DNA of 64,000 nucleotides from Mycobacterium sp. (GCA_021732005.1 JAKFVT010000053.1:1-64000), one strand, 5' to 3'; positions 16,955-25,738 are shown, counted from the first letter of the stretch. Numbers and translations are program-made. The notes: a model not told the origin generated them from the sequence alone.

Positions 16955-18721
16955 ATGGCCGTCTCCGTCCAGATGCCGGCACTCGGTGAGAGCGTCACCG
17001 AGGGGACCGTCACCCGGTGGCTCAAGCAAGAGGGCGACACCGTCGAGGTCGACGAGCCTCTGCTTGAGGTGTCGACCGACAAGGTCGACACGGAGATTCC
17101 CGCTCCCGCGTCCGGCGTGCTGACGAAGATCGTTGCCCAGGAGGACGACACCGTCGAGGTCGGCGGCGAGCTCGCGGTGATCGGCGAAGCCGGTGAGGAG
17201 TCCGAGTCGTCCGCGGCCCCGGCCGAATCGTCCGAGGCCCCGGCCGAATCGTCCGAGGCCCCGGCCGAGGAGGAGAGGCCCGCCGAGCAGACCGAGGCGG
17301 AGCCCGAACCGGAGCCCGAACCAGAGCCGACGCAGTCGTCGGGTTCCTCGGAGTCGTCGGGTTCGGCGACGCCGGTGCTGATGCCTGAACTCGGCGAGTC
17401 GGTCACCGAGGGCACTGTGACCCGGTGGCTGAAGAAGGTCGGCGACTCCGTCGAGGTCGATGAGCCGCTGGTCGAGGTGTCCACCGACAAGGTCGACACC
17501 GAGATCCCGTCACCGGTGGCCGGGACGCTGCTGTCCATCACCGCCGAGGAGGACGACACCGTCGCCGTCGGCGGTGAACTGGGCAAGATCGGGGATGCCG
17601 GCGCCGCGCCGCAGGCCGAGTCGAAGCCCGAACCCAAGCCAGAGCCGAAGCCTGAGCCCAAACCGGAACCGAAGCCGGAACCCAAGCCGGAGCCGAAGGC
17701 CGAACCCAAGCCGGAACCGAAGCCCGAGCCCAAGCAGGCCCCCGCGCCGGCCGCCGTCGAGGACAGCGACGCTTCCGACGGCAGCCCCTACGTCACTCCC
17801 CTGGTGCGAAAGCTGGCCGCCGAGAACGGGATCGACCTCGCCAGTGTCAAGGGCACCGGCGTCGGCGGGCGTATCCGCAAGCAGGATGTGCTGGCCGCCG
17901 CTGAGGCGAAGACGTCGAAGCCCGAGCAACCCGCCGCGGCTCCCGCCAAGGCGCCGGCCGCTCCCGCCGCCGCGGCGGCACCGTCACCGCTGGCACATCT
18001 GCGGGGCACGACGCAGAAAGCCAACCGGATCCGGCAGATCACCGCCAAGAAGACCCGCGAATCGCTGCAGACCACCGCGCAGCTGACGCAGACCCATGAG
18101 GTCGACATGACCAAGATCGTGGCGCTGCGGGCGAAGGCGAAGACGAGCTTCGCCGAGCGCGAAGGGGTCAACCTGACCTACCTGCCGTTCATCGCCCGCG
18201 CGGTGATCGACTCGCTCAAGGCGCACCCGAACATCAACGCCAGCTACAACGAGGACACCAAGGAGATCACCTACTACGACGCCGAGAACCTCGGCTTCGC
18301 GGTGGACACCGAGCAGGGCCTGCTCTCGCCGGTCGTGCACAACGCGGGCGATCTCTCCCTGGCCGGGCTGGCGCGCGCCATCCACGACATCGCCGACCGG
18401 GCCCGCAGTGGCAACCTCAAGCCCGACGAGCTGTCCGGCGGCACGTTCACGATCACCAACATCGGCAGCCAGGGCGCCCTGTTCGACACCCCGATCCTGG
18501 TGCCGCCGCAGGCGGCGATGCTGGGCACCGGTGCGATCGTCAAACGGCCCCGGGTGATCGTCGACGAACTCGGCAACGAGTCGATCGGTGTGCGCTCCAT
18601 CTGCTACCTACCGCTGACCTACGATCACCGGCTGATCGACGGTGCGGATGCCGGCCGATTCCTGACCACCGTCAAGCGGCGTCTCGAAGAAGGGGCATTC
18701 GAGGCCGACCTGGGGTTGTGA
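16955..18721 (+). CDS. dlaT: Dihydrolipoamide acyltransferase E2 component (DlaT/SucB)
   Basis: A 588-residue protein. Two N-terminal lipoyl domains carry the lipoyl-lysines K43 and K179, each in STDKVDTEIP. They are joined by Ala/Glu/Pro-rich linkers, including a long Pro-Glu-Pro-Lys run at about 223-264. The peripheral subunit-binding domain follows (~283-320, YVTPLVRKLAAENGID). The catalytic domain ends with LTYDHRLIDGADAGRF, the HxxxDG motif. In mycobacteria DlaT is the E2 of pyruvate dehydrogenase and part of the peroxynitrite reductase system. GAGGGAG precedes the ATG. Its cofactor comes from lipB-lipA just downstream. The linker appears longer than in M. tuberculosis DlaT (553 residues). 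Confidence 0.95.
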   Translation: MAVSVQMPALGESVTEGTVTRWLKQEGDTVEVDEPLLEVSTDKVDTEIPAPASGVLTKIVAQEDDTVEVGGELAVIGEAGEESESSAAPAESSEAPAESSEAPAEEERPAEQTEAEPEPEPEPEPTQSSGSSESSGSATPVLMPELGESVTEGTVTRWLKKVGDSVEVDEPLVEVSTDKVDTEIPSPVAGTLLSITAEEDDTVAVGGELGKIGDAGAAPQAESKPEPKPEPKPEPKPEPKPEPKPEPKAEPKPEPKPEPKQAPAPAAVEDSDASDGSPYVTPLVRKLAAENGIDLASVKGTGVGGRIRKQDVLAAAEAKTSKPEQPAAAPAKAPAAPAAAAAPSPLAHLRGTTQKANRIRQITAKKTRESLQTTAQLTQTHEVDMTKIVALRAKAKTSFAEREGVNLTYLPFIARAVIDSLKAHPNINASYNEDTKEITYYDAENLGFAVDTEQGLLSPVVHNAGDLSLAGLARAIHDIADRARSGNLKPDELSGGTFTITNIGSQGALFDTPILVPPQAAMLGTGAIVKRPRVIVDELGNESIGVRSICYLPLTYDHRLIDGADAGRFLTTVKRRLEEGAFEADLGL

Positions 18722-18725
18722 CGCC

Positions 18726-19646
18726 ATGAGCCAACCAACGGGCGGGCTCGTCGTCGCGATCGCCGGTTCGTCCGGCCTGATCGGCTCCGCACTGGTGTCG
18801 GCGCTGCGCGCCACTGACCATCGCGTGGTACGCATCGTGCGCCGGGCGCCGGCCAACGGCGACGAGCTGCACTGGAATCCTGACAGCGGCGAGTTCGATC
18901 CGTCGGGCCTGGAGGGCGTCGACGCGGTGATCAACCTCTGCGGCGTCGGCGTCGGCGACAAACGGTGGTCCGGCTCGTTCAAACAGAGCCTGCGCGACAG
19001 CCGCATCGGCCCCACCGAGGTGATCGCCGCGGCCGTCGCCGACGCCGGCGTGCCGACGCTGATCAACGCCAGCGCGGTCGGCTACTACGGCAACACCGGC
19101 AGTCGCGTCGTCGACGAAACCGCCCCTGCCGGAGGCGGATTCCTGTCCCGGCTCTGTCTGGACTGGGAGGCCGCGGCCTTGGCCGCCGAAGACGCCGGCG
19201 CCCGGGTGGTGCTCGCCCGCACCGGCCTGGTGCTCTCCCCCGGCGGCGGCGTGCTGGGCCGGCTGCGGCCGCTGTTCAGCTTTGGGCTGGGCGCCCGGAT
19301 CGGCAACGGCAGGCAGTACATGCCGTGGATCAGCCTGGAGGACGAAGTCCGCGCGCTGCTGTTCGCGATCAACAGCAGCGACCTGTCGGGTCCGGTGAAC
19401 TTCACCGGACCGGCGCCGGTGACCAACTCGGAGTTCACCGCCGCGCTGGGCCGGGCGTTGAACCGGCCGACCCTCCTACAGGCTCCCGGGTTCGCGCTGC
19501 GCACCCTGCTGGGCGAGTTCGCCGACGAGGGGCTGCTCGATGGTCAGCGGGCGATCCCCGCCGCCCTCGAACGGGCCGGGTTCGTCTTCCACCACAACAC
19601 CATCGGTGAGGCGCTGGCCTACGCCACGACGTCCGTTCAGGGGTAG
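18726..19646 (+). CDS. TIGR01777-family NAD(P)-binding epimerase (SulA/YfcH-like)
   Basis: A 306-residue extended-SDR-like protein. The Rossmann loop GSSGLIGSALVSAL lies at 14-27, followed by the family motifs CGVGVGDKRWSGSFKQSLRDSRIGPTEV (start near 77) and SAVGYYGN near 117. The C-terminal DUF1731-type region reads PVTNSEFTAALGRALNRP. The catalytic role of this family is unknown. It starts 4 bases after dlaT, so it is co-transcribed, matching Rv2215-Rv2216. Confidence 0.87.
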   Translation: MSQPTGGLVVAIAGSSGLIGSALVSALRATDHRVVRIVRRAPANGDELHWNPDSGEFDPSGLEGVDAVINLCGVGVGDKRWSGSFKQSLRDSRIGPTEVIAAAVADAGVPTLINASAVGYYGNTGSRVVDETAPAGGGFLSRLCLDWEAAALAAEDAGARVVLARTGLVLSPGGGVLGRLRPLFSFGLGARIGNGRQYMPWISLEDEVRALLFAINSSDLSGPVNFTGPAPVTNSEFTAALGRALNRPTLLQAPGFALRTLLGEFADEGLLDGQRAIPAALERAGFVFHHNTIGEALAYATTSVQG

Positions 19647-19652
19647 TAGCGT
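19647..19652 (+). promoter_or_regulatory. -10 hexamer of a leaderless transcript (lipB)
   Basis: TAGCGT, 7 bases upstream of the lipB GTG at 19660. It starts directly after the previous gene's stop and would allow lipB-lipA to be transcribed apart from dlaT. Confidence 0.55.
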
Positions 19653-19659
19653 CGATTGG

Positions 19660-20319
19660 GTGCGGGAATCCATTCGATCGAGCTCAGCGGGCATGCAGGT
19701 GCGCCAGCTGGGCACCGTCGACTACCAGGACGCCTGGCAGTTGCAGCGCGAACTGGCCGATGCCCGAGTGGCCGGCGGGCCCGACACGATGCTGCTGCTG
19801 GAACACCCGGCGGTGTACACCGCGGGTAAGCGCACTGAAGCTCACGAGCGGCCGATGGATGGCACACCCGTGGTGGACACCGACCGCGGCGGCAAGATCA
19901 CCTGGCACGGGCCCGGACAATTGGTCGGTTATCCGGTGATCGGGCTGGCCGAGCCGCTGGATGTGGTGAATTATGTTCGGCGGCTTGAGGAATCACTGAT
20001 TTCCGTGTGTGCCGGATTGGGCTTGGAGACCGGCCGTGTCGAGGGTCGCTCCGGTGTCTGGGTGGAAGGAACCCGCAAGATCGCCGCGATCGGAATCCGG
20101 GTGGCCCGCGGCACCACACTGCACGGCTTCGCGCTGAACTGCGACTGCGATCTGGGGGCGTATTCGGCGATCGTGCCGTGCGGGATCACCGATGCCGGGG
20201 TGACTTCGCTGACGGCTGAACTGGGCCGCCGCATCGGCGTCGACGACGTCCGCGCCCGGGTGGCCGACGCGGTGTGTGACGCCCTCGACGGCCGCCTGCC
20301 CGTAAGCTTGAGACCGTGA
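19660..20319 (+). CDS. lipB: Octanoyltransferase (LipB)
   Basis: A 219-residue enzyme that moves octanoate from acyl carrier protein to the lipoyl domains of E2 subunits and GcvH. Key segments are RGGKITWHGPGQLVGYP (start near 76) and IVPCGITDAGVTSL, with the acyl-thioester Cys in VPCGI; the lysine in RKIAAIG is the partner residue. GTG 19660 is chosen because a -10 hexamer sits 7 bases upstream and because the N-terminal extension before VRQLGTVDY matches M. tuberculosis LipB. An ATG at 19693 is the alternative. The stop overlaps lipA (GTGA). Confidence 0.95.
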   Translation: MRESIRSSSAGMQVRQLGTVDYQDAWQLQRELADARVAGGPDTMLLLEHPAVYTAGKRTEAHERPMDGTPVVDTDRGGKITWHGPGQLVGYPVIGLAEPLDVVNYVRRLEESLISVCAGLGLETGRVEGRSGVWVEGTRKIAAIGIRVARGTTLHGFALNCDCDLGAYSAIVPCGITDAGVTSLTAELGRRIGVDDVRARVADAVCDALDGRLPVSLRP

Positions 20320-21248
20320 GCATTGAACCGGAAGGCCGCAAGCTGCTGCGCCTGGAGGTCCGCAATGCCGAGACCCCGATCGAGCGCAAACCGCCGTGGA
20401 TCAAGACCCGCGCGCGCATGGGTCCGGAGTACACCGCGCTGAAGAGCCTGGTGCGCCGCGAGGGGCTGCACACCGTATGCGAGGAAGCGGGCTGTCCCAA
20501 CATCTTCGAATGCTGGGAAGACCGCGAGGCGACGTTCCTGATCGGCGGTGAGCAGTGCACGCGCCGCTGCGATTTCTGCCAGATCGACACCGGCAAGCCC
20601 GCTGAACTGGATCGCGACGAGCCGCGCCGGGTGGCCGAGAGTGTGGCCGCGATGGGGTTGCGCTACGCGACGGTGACGGGCGTGGCCCGCGACGACCTGC
20701 CCGACGGCGGAGCGTGGCTGTACGCCGAGACGGTGCGTGCCATCAAGGAGTTGAACCCGGCCACCGGCGTCGAACTACTGGCCCCGGACTTCAACGGCGA
20801 GCCCGCCCTGCTGCGCGAGGTGTTCGATTCACGCCCAGAAGTGTTCGCGCACAACGTGGAAACGGTGCCACGCATCTTCAAGAGGATCCGTCCGGCGTTC
20901 CGCTACCAGCGCAGCCTCGATGTGTTGACGGCCGCCCGAGCGGCGGGGCTGGTCACCAAGAGCAACCTGATCCTCGGCATGGGCGAAACCATCGACGAGG
21001 TGCACACCGCGCTGGCCGACCTGCACGGCGCGGGCTGCGACATCATCACGATCACCCAGTACCTGCGGCCGTCGGTGCGTCATCACCCGGTGGAGCGCTG
21101 GGTCAAGCCGGAGGAGTTCGTCGCGCTGGCCGAGTACGCCGAGGGGCTGGGATTCGCCGGGGTGCTGTCCGGTCCGTTGGTCCGGTCGTCCTATCGGGCC
21201 GGTCGGCTGTACCAGCAGGCCGCGGATGCGCACAAGCTATCCCGGTGA
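20316..21248 (+). CDS. lipA: Lipoyl synthase (LipA), radical SAM
   Basis: A 310-residue radical SAM enzyme that inserts two sulfurs into the octanoyl chain made by LipB. The auxiliary cluster cysteines are in CEEAGCPNIFEC near 52-63 and the radical-SAM CxxxCxxC is CTRRCDFC near 79-86. RSSYRA near the C-terminus holds the conserved serine that ligates the auxiliary cluster. GTG 20316 overlaps the lipB stop by 4 bases. Confidence 0.96.
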   Translation: MSIEPEGRKLLRLEVRNAETPIERKPPWIKTRARMGPEYTALKSLVRREGLHTVCEEAGCPNIFECWEDREATFLIGGEQCTRRCDFCQIDTGKPAELDRDEPRRVAESVAAMGLRYATVTGVARDDLPDGGAWLYAETVRAIKELNPATGVELLAPDFNGEPALLREVFDSRPEVFAHNVETVPRIFKRIRPAFRYQRSLDVLTAARAAGLVTKSNLILGMGETIDEVHTALADLHGAGCDIITITQYLRPSVRHHPVERWVKPEEFVALAEYAEGLGFAGVLSGPLVRSSYRAGRLYQQAADAHKLSR

Positions 21249-21276
21249 CCGCGGCTTACCGCTGATCGCCGTTCCG

Positions 21277-21282
21277 TATTCT
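21277..21282 (+). promoter_or_regulatory. -10 hexamer of a leaderless transcript (DUF4191 gene)
   Basis: TATTCT, 8 bases upstream of the ATG at 21291. Confidence 0.6.
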
Positions 21283-21290
21283 TGGTAGTT

Positions 21291-22043
21291 ATGGCGAAAA
21301 CCCGTAACGCTGCCGAGAACAAGGCGGCCAAGGCCGAGGCGAAGGCCGCCAGCAAGGCCGCAGCCAAACAGCGCCGCAGCCAGTTGTGGCAGGCGTTCCA
21401 GATGCAGCGCAAGGAAGACAAGCGACTGCTCCCCTACATGATCGGCGCGTTCGTGTTGATCGTGGCCGCGTCGGTGGCAGCCGGCGTGCTGGCCGGCGGG
21501 ATCACTCTCTACCTGCTGATCGTGCTCGGCGTCGTGCTGGGTGCCCTCGTGGCGTTCATCATCTTCGGGCGGCGCGCCCAGAAGTCGGTGTTCCGCAAAG
21601 CCGAGGGGCAGACGGGTGCGGCGGCCTGGGCGCTGGACAACCTGCGCGGCAAGTGGCGGGTGACGCCGGGGGTTGCGGCCACCGGCCACTTCGACGCCGT
21701 GCACCGGGTGATCGGCCGACCGGGCGTGATCTTCGTCGCCGAAGGTTCCGCGGCGCGGGTCAAGCCGCTGCTGGCGCAGGAGAAGAAGCGCACCGCGCGG
21801 CTGGTCGGGGACATCCCGATCTACGACGTGATCGTCGGCAACGGCGAGGGCGAGGTGCCGCTGTCGAAGCTGGAGCGGCATCTGACCAAGCTGCCTGCCA
21901 ACATCACCGTCAAGCAGATGGACTCGCTGGAGTCCAAGCTCGTCGCCCTGGGTTCCCGGATGGGGCCGGCCGCGATGCCCAAGGGCCCGCTGCCCGCACA
22001 GGCCAAGATGAAGGGCGTGCAACGCACCGTCCGCAGGCGCTGA
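21291..22043 (+). CDS. DUF4191 membrane protein (Rv2219-like)
   Basis: A 250-residue protein with a Lys/Ala-rich basic N-terminus (MAKTRNAAENKAAKAEAKAA), two membrane helices (about 48-70 and 72-92) and a soluble C-terminal domain of ~155 residues containing RPGVIFVAEGSAARVKPLLAQEKKRTARL. This is DUF4191, conserved next to lipA in mycobacteria; the function is unknown. ATG 21291 is chosen over the frame opening at 21282 because of the -10 hexamer TATTCT. Confidence 0.88.
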   Translation: MAKTRNAAENKAAKAEAKAASKAAAKQRRSQLWQAFQMQRKEDKRLLPYMIGAFVLIVAASVAAGVLAGGITLYLLIVLGVVLGALVAFIIFGRRAQKSVFRKAEGQTGAAAWALDNLRGKWRVTPGVAATGHFDAVHRVIGRPGVIFVAEGSAARVKPLLAQEKKRTARLVGDIPIYDVIVGNGEGEVPLSKLERHLTKLPANITVKQMDSLESKLVALGSRMGPAAMPKGPLPAQAKMKGVQRTVRRR

Positions 22044-22116
22044 CCAGTTTCGGGGGGATGTCATCTGTACTGCTTGTGAGTGGGCGCCCCATTTCAGCGC
22101 GCTGGGGTCGGGGGTT

Positions 22117-23859
22117 CTGACACGTCGGACCGCGCTGCGTGCGGCTGCGGTGACGGCGGTCGCGACGGCCGCGGCCGCGTGTGGCGGTAAGCAGCCCGCG
22201 ACGGGCGCGACGACGTTCGCCGATGTGGTGTTCCGGGGTGGCCGGATCCACACCGTGTCGCCCGCTCAGCCGTGGGCGCAGGCGGTGGCGGTCACGGGCA
22301 ACACGATCTCCTATGTAGGCGACGACGCCGGGGCGGCGTCTCTCGAGGGCCCGGACACCCGCGTCGTCGACCTCAAGGGCAACCTGATGCTGCCGGGGTT
22401 CGTCGAGGGCCACATCCATCCGTTCCTCGGCTCGTTTCTGACCAGTGGCGTCGACCTGCAGGTGCCCACCGGGGCGGACGCGCTGGCCGCGATCGCCGCG
22501 TACGCAGCGGAGCATCCGGACGGCCCGGTGCGTGGATTTGGTTGGCGCGTCGACATGTTCGGGCCGGACGGACCTACGCGTCAGCAGCTGGACCGGGTGC
22601 TGCCGGACCGGCCCGGATTCTTCTTCGCCATTGACGGCCACAGCATGTGGGCCAACAGCAAGGCGCTGGAGATCGCCGGCGTCGGCCGCGACACCCCGGA
22701 CCCGATTCCCGGGTTCAGTTATTACGTCCGCGACGAGCACGGCGAGCCCACCGGGTATCTCCTCGAAATCGACGCGGTGCTGAGCCTGGTGAACGCCGTC
22801 GATCCGATCTCGCCGCATTCGATGCAGACGCTGTTGGAGTCGTGGCTGCCGAAGGCGTCGGCGGCGGGGATCACCTCGGTCTTCGACGCCGGGGTGCCGC
22901 CGATCGGCGAGGACCAGGGCGCAGTGATCGCCCTGTATGCCGATCTGGAGCAGCGCGGCGGGCTGCCGTTCCGGGTCGTTGCGTCCTACAGCGTGAAAGC
23001 CCCACCGGTCGACGACGCGGTGGCGAAGCTGACCGATATCCGCAACCGGGTCTCGACCGAACTGGTGACCGTCGGCGCGGTGAAGATCATCGGCGACGGC
23101 ACCCAGGGTGGATACACCGCCTGGCTGATCGAGCCGTATGCGGACAAACCGGATTCGATCGGCGGCTCGCCGTTCACTGAGGAACAGTGGCGCCAGCTGG
23201 TTCGCGAGGTCGATGCGGCCGGCTTTGATGTCCACGTGCATGCGTGCGGTGAGCACACGGCGCGCACAGCGCTGGATTCGATCGAGGCGGCGATCGCGGT
23301 CAACCCGCCGCGCGACCGCAGGCACACCATCGCACATCTGGTGTACGTGCAGGATCCCGACAGTCAGCGGTTCGGCAAACTCGGTGTGACCGGACAGTTT
23401 TCGGCCAACTGGATGTCGGCCGATCCGGACACCATGCAGAACATGGCGGCGCGGTACGGCCAACCCCGTCAGGAGCTGTTCTATCGAGCGCAGGACATTC
23501 TGCGGTCCGGCGGCCGGATCTCGCTGGGCACCGACTGGCCCGCGGCCGGGTACTTCTCCACCTACAAGCCGCTCGATTCGATCCAGATCGGGGTGACCCG
23601 CCAGCTGATCGGCCAGCCCGACGCGCCCGTGCTGGCGCCGGCCGATCAGAAGCTCACCGTCGCCGAGGCGGTGCACGCCAACACAATGGGCGCCGCCTAC
23701 CAGATCCGGCTCGACGATCGGGTCGGCTCCGTCGAGGTGGGCAAGCGCGCCGATCTGATCGTGTTGGATTCCAACATCTTCGAGATCGACCCGCACAACA
23801 TCCACCGCGCGACCGTCACGATGACGATGATGAACGGGCAGGTCCGCCACCAGGTCTAG
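22117..23859 (+). CDS. Amidohydrolase family 3 (YtcJ-like), probable Tat-exported lipoprotein
   Basis: About 580 residues. The catalytic part has GFVEGHIHPF (metal-binding HxH), DGHSMWANSKAL, VHVHACGEHTARTALD, HTIAHL and GTDWPAA, the metal-dependent hydrolase layout of YtcJ-like enzymes; the substrate is unknown. The first ATG/GTG in frame is GTG 22150, but the frame upstream reads TRRTALRAAAVTAVATAAAAC followed by GG, a twin-arginine signal with a lipobox that a start at 22150 would remove. The only codon that fits is CTG 22117, which overlaps the TGA of a 20-codon open frame (22058-22120). I therefore give 22117, with 22150 as the conservative alternative. No homologue sits here in M. tuberculosis, so this is accessory DNA. 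Confidence 0.8.
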   Translation: MTRRTALRAAAVTAVATAAAACGGKQPATGATTFADVVFRGGRIHTVSPAQPWAQAVAVTGNTISYVGDDAGAASLEGPDTRVVDLKGNLMLPGFVEGHIHPFLGSFLTSGVDLQVPTGADALAAIAAYAAEHPDGPVRGFGWRVDMFGPDGPTRQQLDRVLPDRPGFFFAIDGHSMWANSKALEIAGVGRDTPDPIPGFSYYVRDEHGEPTGYLLEIDAVLSLVNAVDPISPHSMQTLLESWLPKASAAGITSVFDAGVPPIGEDQGAVIALYADLEQRGGLPFRVVASYSVKAPPVDDAVAKLTDIRNRVSTELVTVGAVKIIGDGTQGGYTAWLIEPYADKPDSIGGSPFTEEQWRQLVREVDAAGFDVHVHACGEHTARTALDSIEAAIAVNPPRDRRHTIAHLVYVQDPDSQRFGKLGVTGQFSANWMSADPDTMQNMAARYGQPRQELFYRAQDILRSGGRISLGTDWPAAGYFSTYKPLDSIQIGVTRQLIGQPDAPVLAPADQKLTVAEAVHANTMGAAYQIRLDDRVGSVEVGKRADLIVLDSNIFEIDPHNIHRATVTMTMMNGQVRHQV

Positions 23860-23860
23860 G

Positions 23861-25144
23861 TCAGGCGGCGATCACCCGCACCAGCTCACCGTTGAGGTAG
23901 AGCTCGGCCTGACTCAGCGGTATCTTCGGCGTGCCGGGCATCGGCGGCGCCGCCGAATGGTAGTGCGCCCCGGTCGGTGTGGTGAATTCGGCGGTGTGCG
24001 TGCCGTCGTCGGCGACCGCGGTCACGACCTTCCATCCCGGCGCTTCCTTGGTGTAGTTGCACGCCTCGCACGTGCCCAACCCGTTCTCGGCGCACGTCGC
24101 GCCGCCACACCGGTGCGGCCTGGCATGATCGCGATGCCGAACCGGCGCATCGCAATACGGGGTGCGGCAGCGCTGATCCCGTAACCCGATGAAGTCGGCC
24201 AGCCCCTTGGGGAACAGCCGCGACCGCGATTCCAGAGCAACCAGCGCGCCGCTGGCCGGGCTGGCGTACAACCGTCGCAGTGTGGCCCGCGAGCGAGCGT
24301 CGGCCACCGTGTCCAGGATCATCTTCTGCGCCACCGCGGACGGCACCGAGCCGTAGCCGGCGATCGCCGCCGCACCACGTTCCGCGCCGAGCAGCGCCTG
24401 ATCGGAGATCACCACGTTGACCGCAATCGGGACCGGCTGATCGGCCGGCCGTCCCGTCACCCGCTCGACCAGCGTGTCGGCCATGACCTGGCCGCGCGAG
24501 CGAGCATCGCAGCAGACGTCTGCCTCTCGCTTGAGCGCGGCGTACACCGACACTCCTTGGGCCACCGGTAGTAGCGCAGTCACATAGGTCATCGTGTCCG
24601 GGGCCGGGCGGATGGTGACGTTGCGCTCGGTCTCCGCCTTGGCCGCCCTATCCACCACTGCGTGCGGGTCGAGCCGGTAGGCGATCGCCTTGGCGTCGGC
24701 CGCCAAAGCGCCATCCCCCACACCGTCCAAAGCGGCCGGATCGGAGCACATTTCGGCGTCGAGCCGACGCCGATCGTCGACATCCAGGCATGCCGACTCC
24801 CGCACCAGGATGGTGGCCCGCCACTCTGACAGCACCCCGTTCTCCAACGCGGCCAGCGTGTGCGGCATCTCGTACACCAATGCCTTGGCGAATCCCAGAT
24901 GCCGGTTTCCCCGAGTGGGTGAATCCCGCCGGGCCAGCGCCACCTCGGCCGCCACGCCGCGAGCCCGGCGGGCGGCGGGAATCCCCGCCGCCGCCTCCGC
25001 GGCACGCCGCTGACTGTCCAGCGCGGCCGTCAACCGCGCCTGCGCCGCGGCGGCGGCCGACTTCAGCCGCTCCAACGCCGCGATGCGCTCGACCAGCACC
25101 GATTCCCCGGCCGCCAGGTCGACATCCCACAATTCATCGAACAT
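23861..25144 (-). CDS. DUF222 / HNH endonuclease domain protein (13E12 repeat family)
   Basis: A 427-residue protein. An alanine/arginine-rich DUF222 region fills about 1-300. The C-terminal HNH-type domain (about 322-370) contains RCRTPYCDAP, RHRDHARPH and, after CGG, ENGLGTCEACNYTKE, with the Cys pairs and the HxH of an HNH nuclease. These proteins are numerous in mycobacteria (13E12/REP13E12 family), often at integration hot spots; their role is not established. ATG 25144 (MFDELWDVDLA) is the usual family opening; the frame is open to 25174. Its stop is one base from the convergent amidohydrolase stop. Confidence 0.85.
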   Translation of the reverse strand: MFDELWDVDLAAGESVLVERIAALERLKSAAAAAQARLTAALDSQRRAAEAAAGIPAARRARGVAAEVALARRDSPTRGNRHLGFAKALVYEMPHTLAALENGVLSEWRATILVRESACLDVDDRRRLDAEMCSDPAALDGVGDGALAADAKAIAYRLDPHAVVDRAAKAETERNVTIRPAPDTMTYVTALLPVAQGVSVYAALKREADVCCDARSRGQVMADTLVERVTGRPADQPVPIAVNVVISDQALLGAERGAAAIAGYGSVPSAVAQKMILDTVADARSRATLRRLYASPASGALVALESRSRLFPKGLADFIGLRDQRCRTPYCDAPVRHRDHARPHRCGGATCAENGLGTCEACNYTKEAPGWKVVTAVADDGTHTAEFTTPTGAHYHSAAPPMPGTPKIPLSQAELYLNGELVRVIAA

Positions 25145-25178
25145 GTGTTCGAGTATGCCATCGCGCCCCGACAAAATG

Positions 25179-25643
25179 TCAGCGCCGCACGACCGCCGTC
25201 ATCGTCAGCCGGTCCTGCAGCCCGCGCCCGTCTGCGTCGGTGAACAGGCCGGGGATGACCAAGGACAGCAGCAGGCCTCGCGCGATCGCCCGGCCGCTGC
25301 CGACGTGCTGGCGGTTGTCGACCGGAATCACCATCAACCCGAGTGCGTATTGCCCGGGGGTGAACCCGAACAGCCGCACCGAGACCGCGCCCAGCACGAA
25401 CCAGATCGCCAAGACCGCGGTCGACAGCATCGAGACACTGATCAGGCCCAGCGACATCCCGAGCGCCGCCAGCCCGTAGCCGATCAGCCAGTCGATCAGC
25501 AGTGCCACGAAACGACGGCCCATCCGCGCCAGCGAACGAGGCCCGGATTCCGGCAGACCCAACTCCTGGCCCGGCCACCCGGCGTAGTCACCCGGCTTCA
25601 CCGGTTCCGGTCCGGACAGCCAGGATCCGAGTTCGCGTGCCAT
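25179..25643 (-). CDS. RDD-family membrane protein (Rv2219A-like)
   Basis: A 154-residue protein. About 45 cytoplasmic residues precede the RDD motif region (RRFVALLIDWLIGYG, with conserved Arg and Asp), then two further hydrophobic segments and a terminal QDRLTMTAVVRR. RDD proteins are small membrane proteins of uncertain role, some associated with ion transport. ATG 25643 is supported by TATCCT 6 bases upstream; the frame is open to 25718. The gene is divergent from glnA1 and its upstream DNA contains the GlnR-type operator. Confidence 0.85.
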   Translation of the reverse strand: MARELGSWLSGPEPVKPGDYAGWPGQELGLPESGPRSLARMGRRFVALLIDWLIGYGLAALGMSLGLISVSMLSTAVLAIWFVLGAVSVRLFGFTPGQYALGLMVIPVDNRQHVGSGRAIARGLLLSLVIPGLFTDADGRGLQDRLTMTAVVRR

Positions 25644-25649
25644 GGCCCC

Positions 25650-25655
25650 AGGATA
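25650..25655 (-). promoter_or_regulatory. -10 hexamer of a leaderless transcript (RDD gene)
   Basis: TATCCT on the minus strand, 6 bases upstream of the ATG at 25643. Confidence 0.6.
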
Positions 25656-25700
25656 TGCGGACTCCCGGCAGCCCCCTGTCCAGGTTCGCAGGCCCATTGC

Positions 25701-25738
25701 GTAACGTCGGCGCAACATGAGCTTGACGACCGTGCAAC
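25701..25738 (+). promoter_or_regulatory. GlnR-type operator with four 11-bp-spaced half-sites, upstream of glnA1
   Basis: GTAAC (25701-25705), GCAAC (25712-25716), TTGAC (25723-25727) and GCAAC (25734-25738) are each separated by exactly 6 bases, giving AC dinucleotides every 11 bases. This matches the actinobacterial GlnR binding rule (gTnAC-n6-GnAAC, repeated twice; in mycobacteria summarised as A[C/T]-n9-AC). It lies 85-122 bases before the glnA1 start and 58 bases or more before the RDD start, so it could act on both divergent promoters. It implies nitrogen-dependent control of glnA1. Confidence 0.75.

Noticed and set aside
16840..17733. Minus-strand frame encoding Gly-Ser-Phe repeats opposite dlaT
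   Set aside because: It is the complement of the PEPK linker codons of dlaT, not a glycine-rich protein.
17623..17745. CRISPR-like repeated DNA
   Set aside because: Short in-frame tandem codons of a protein linker with no spacers.
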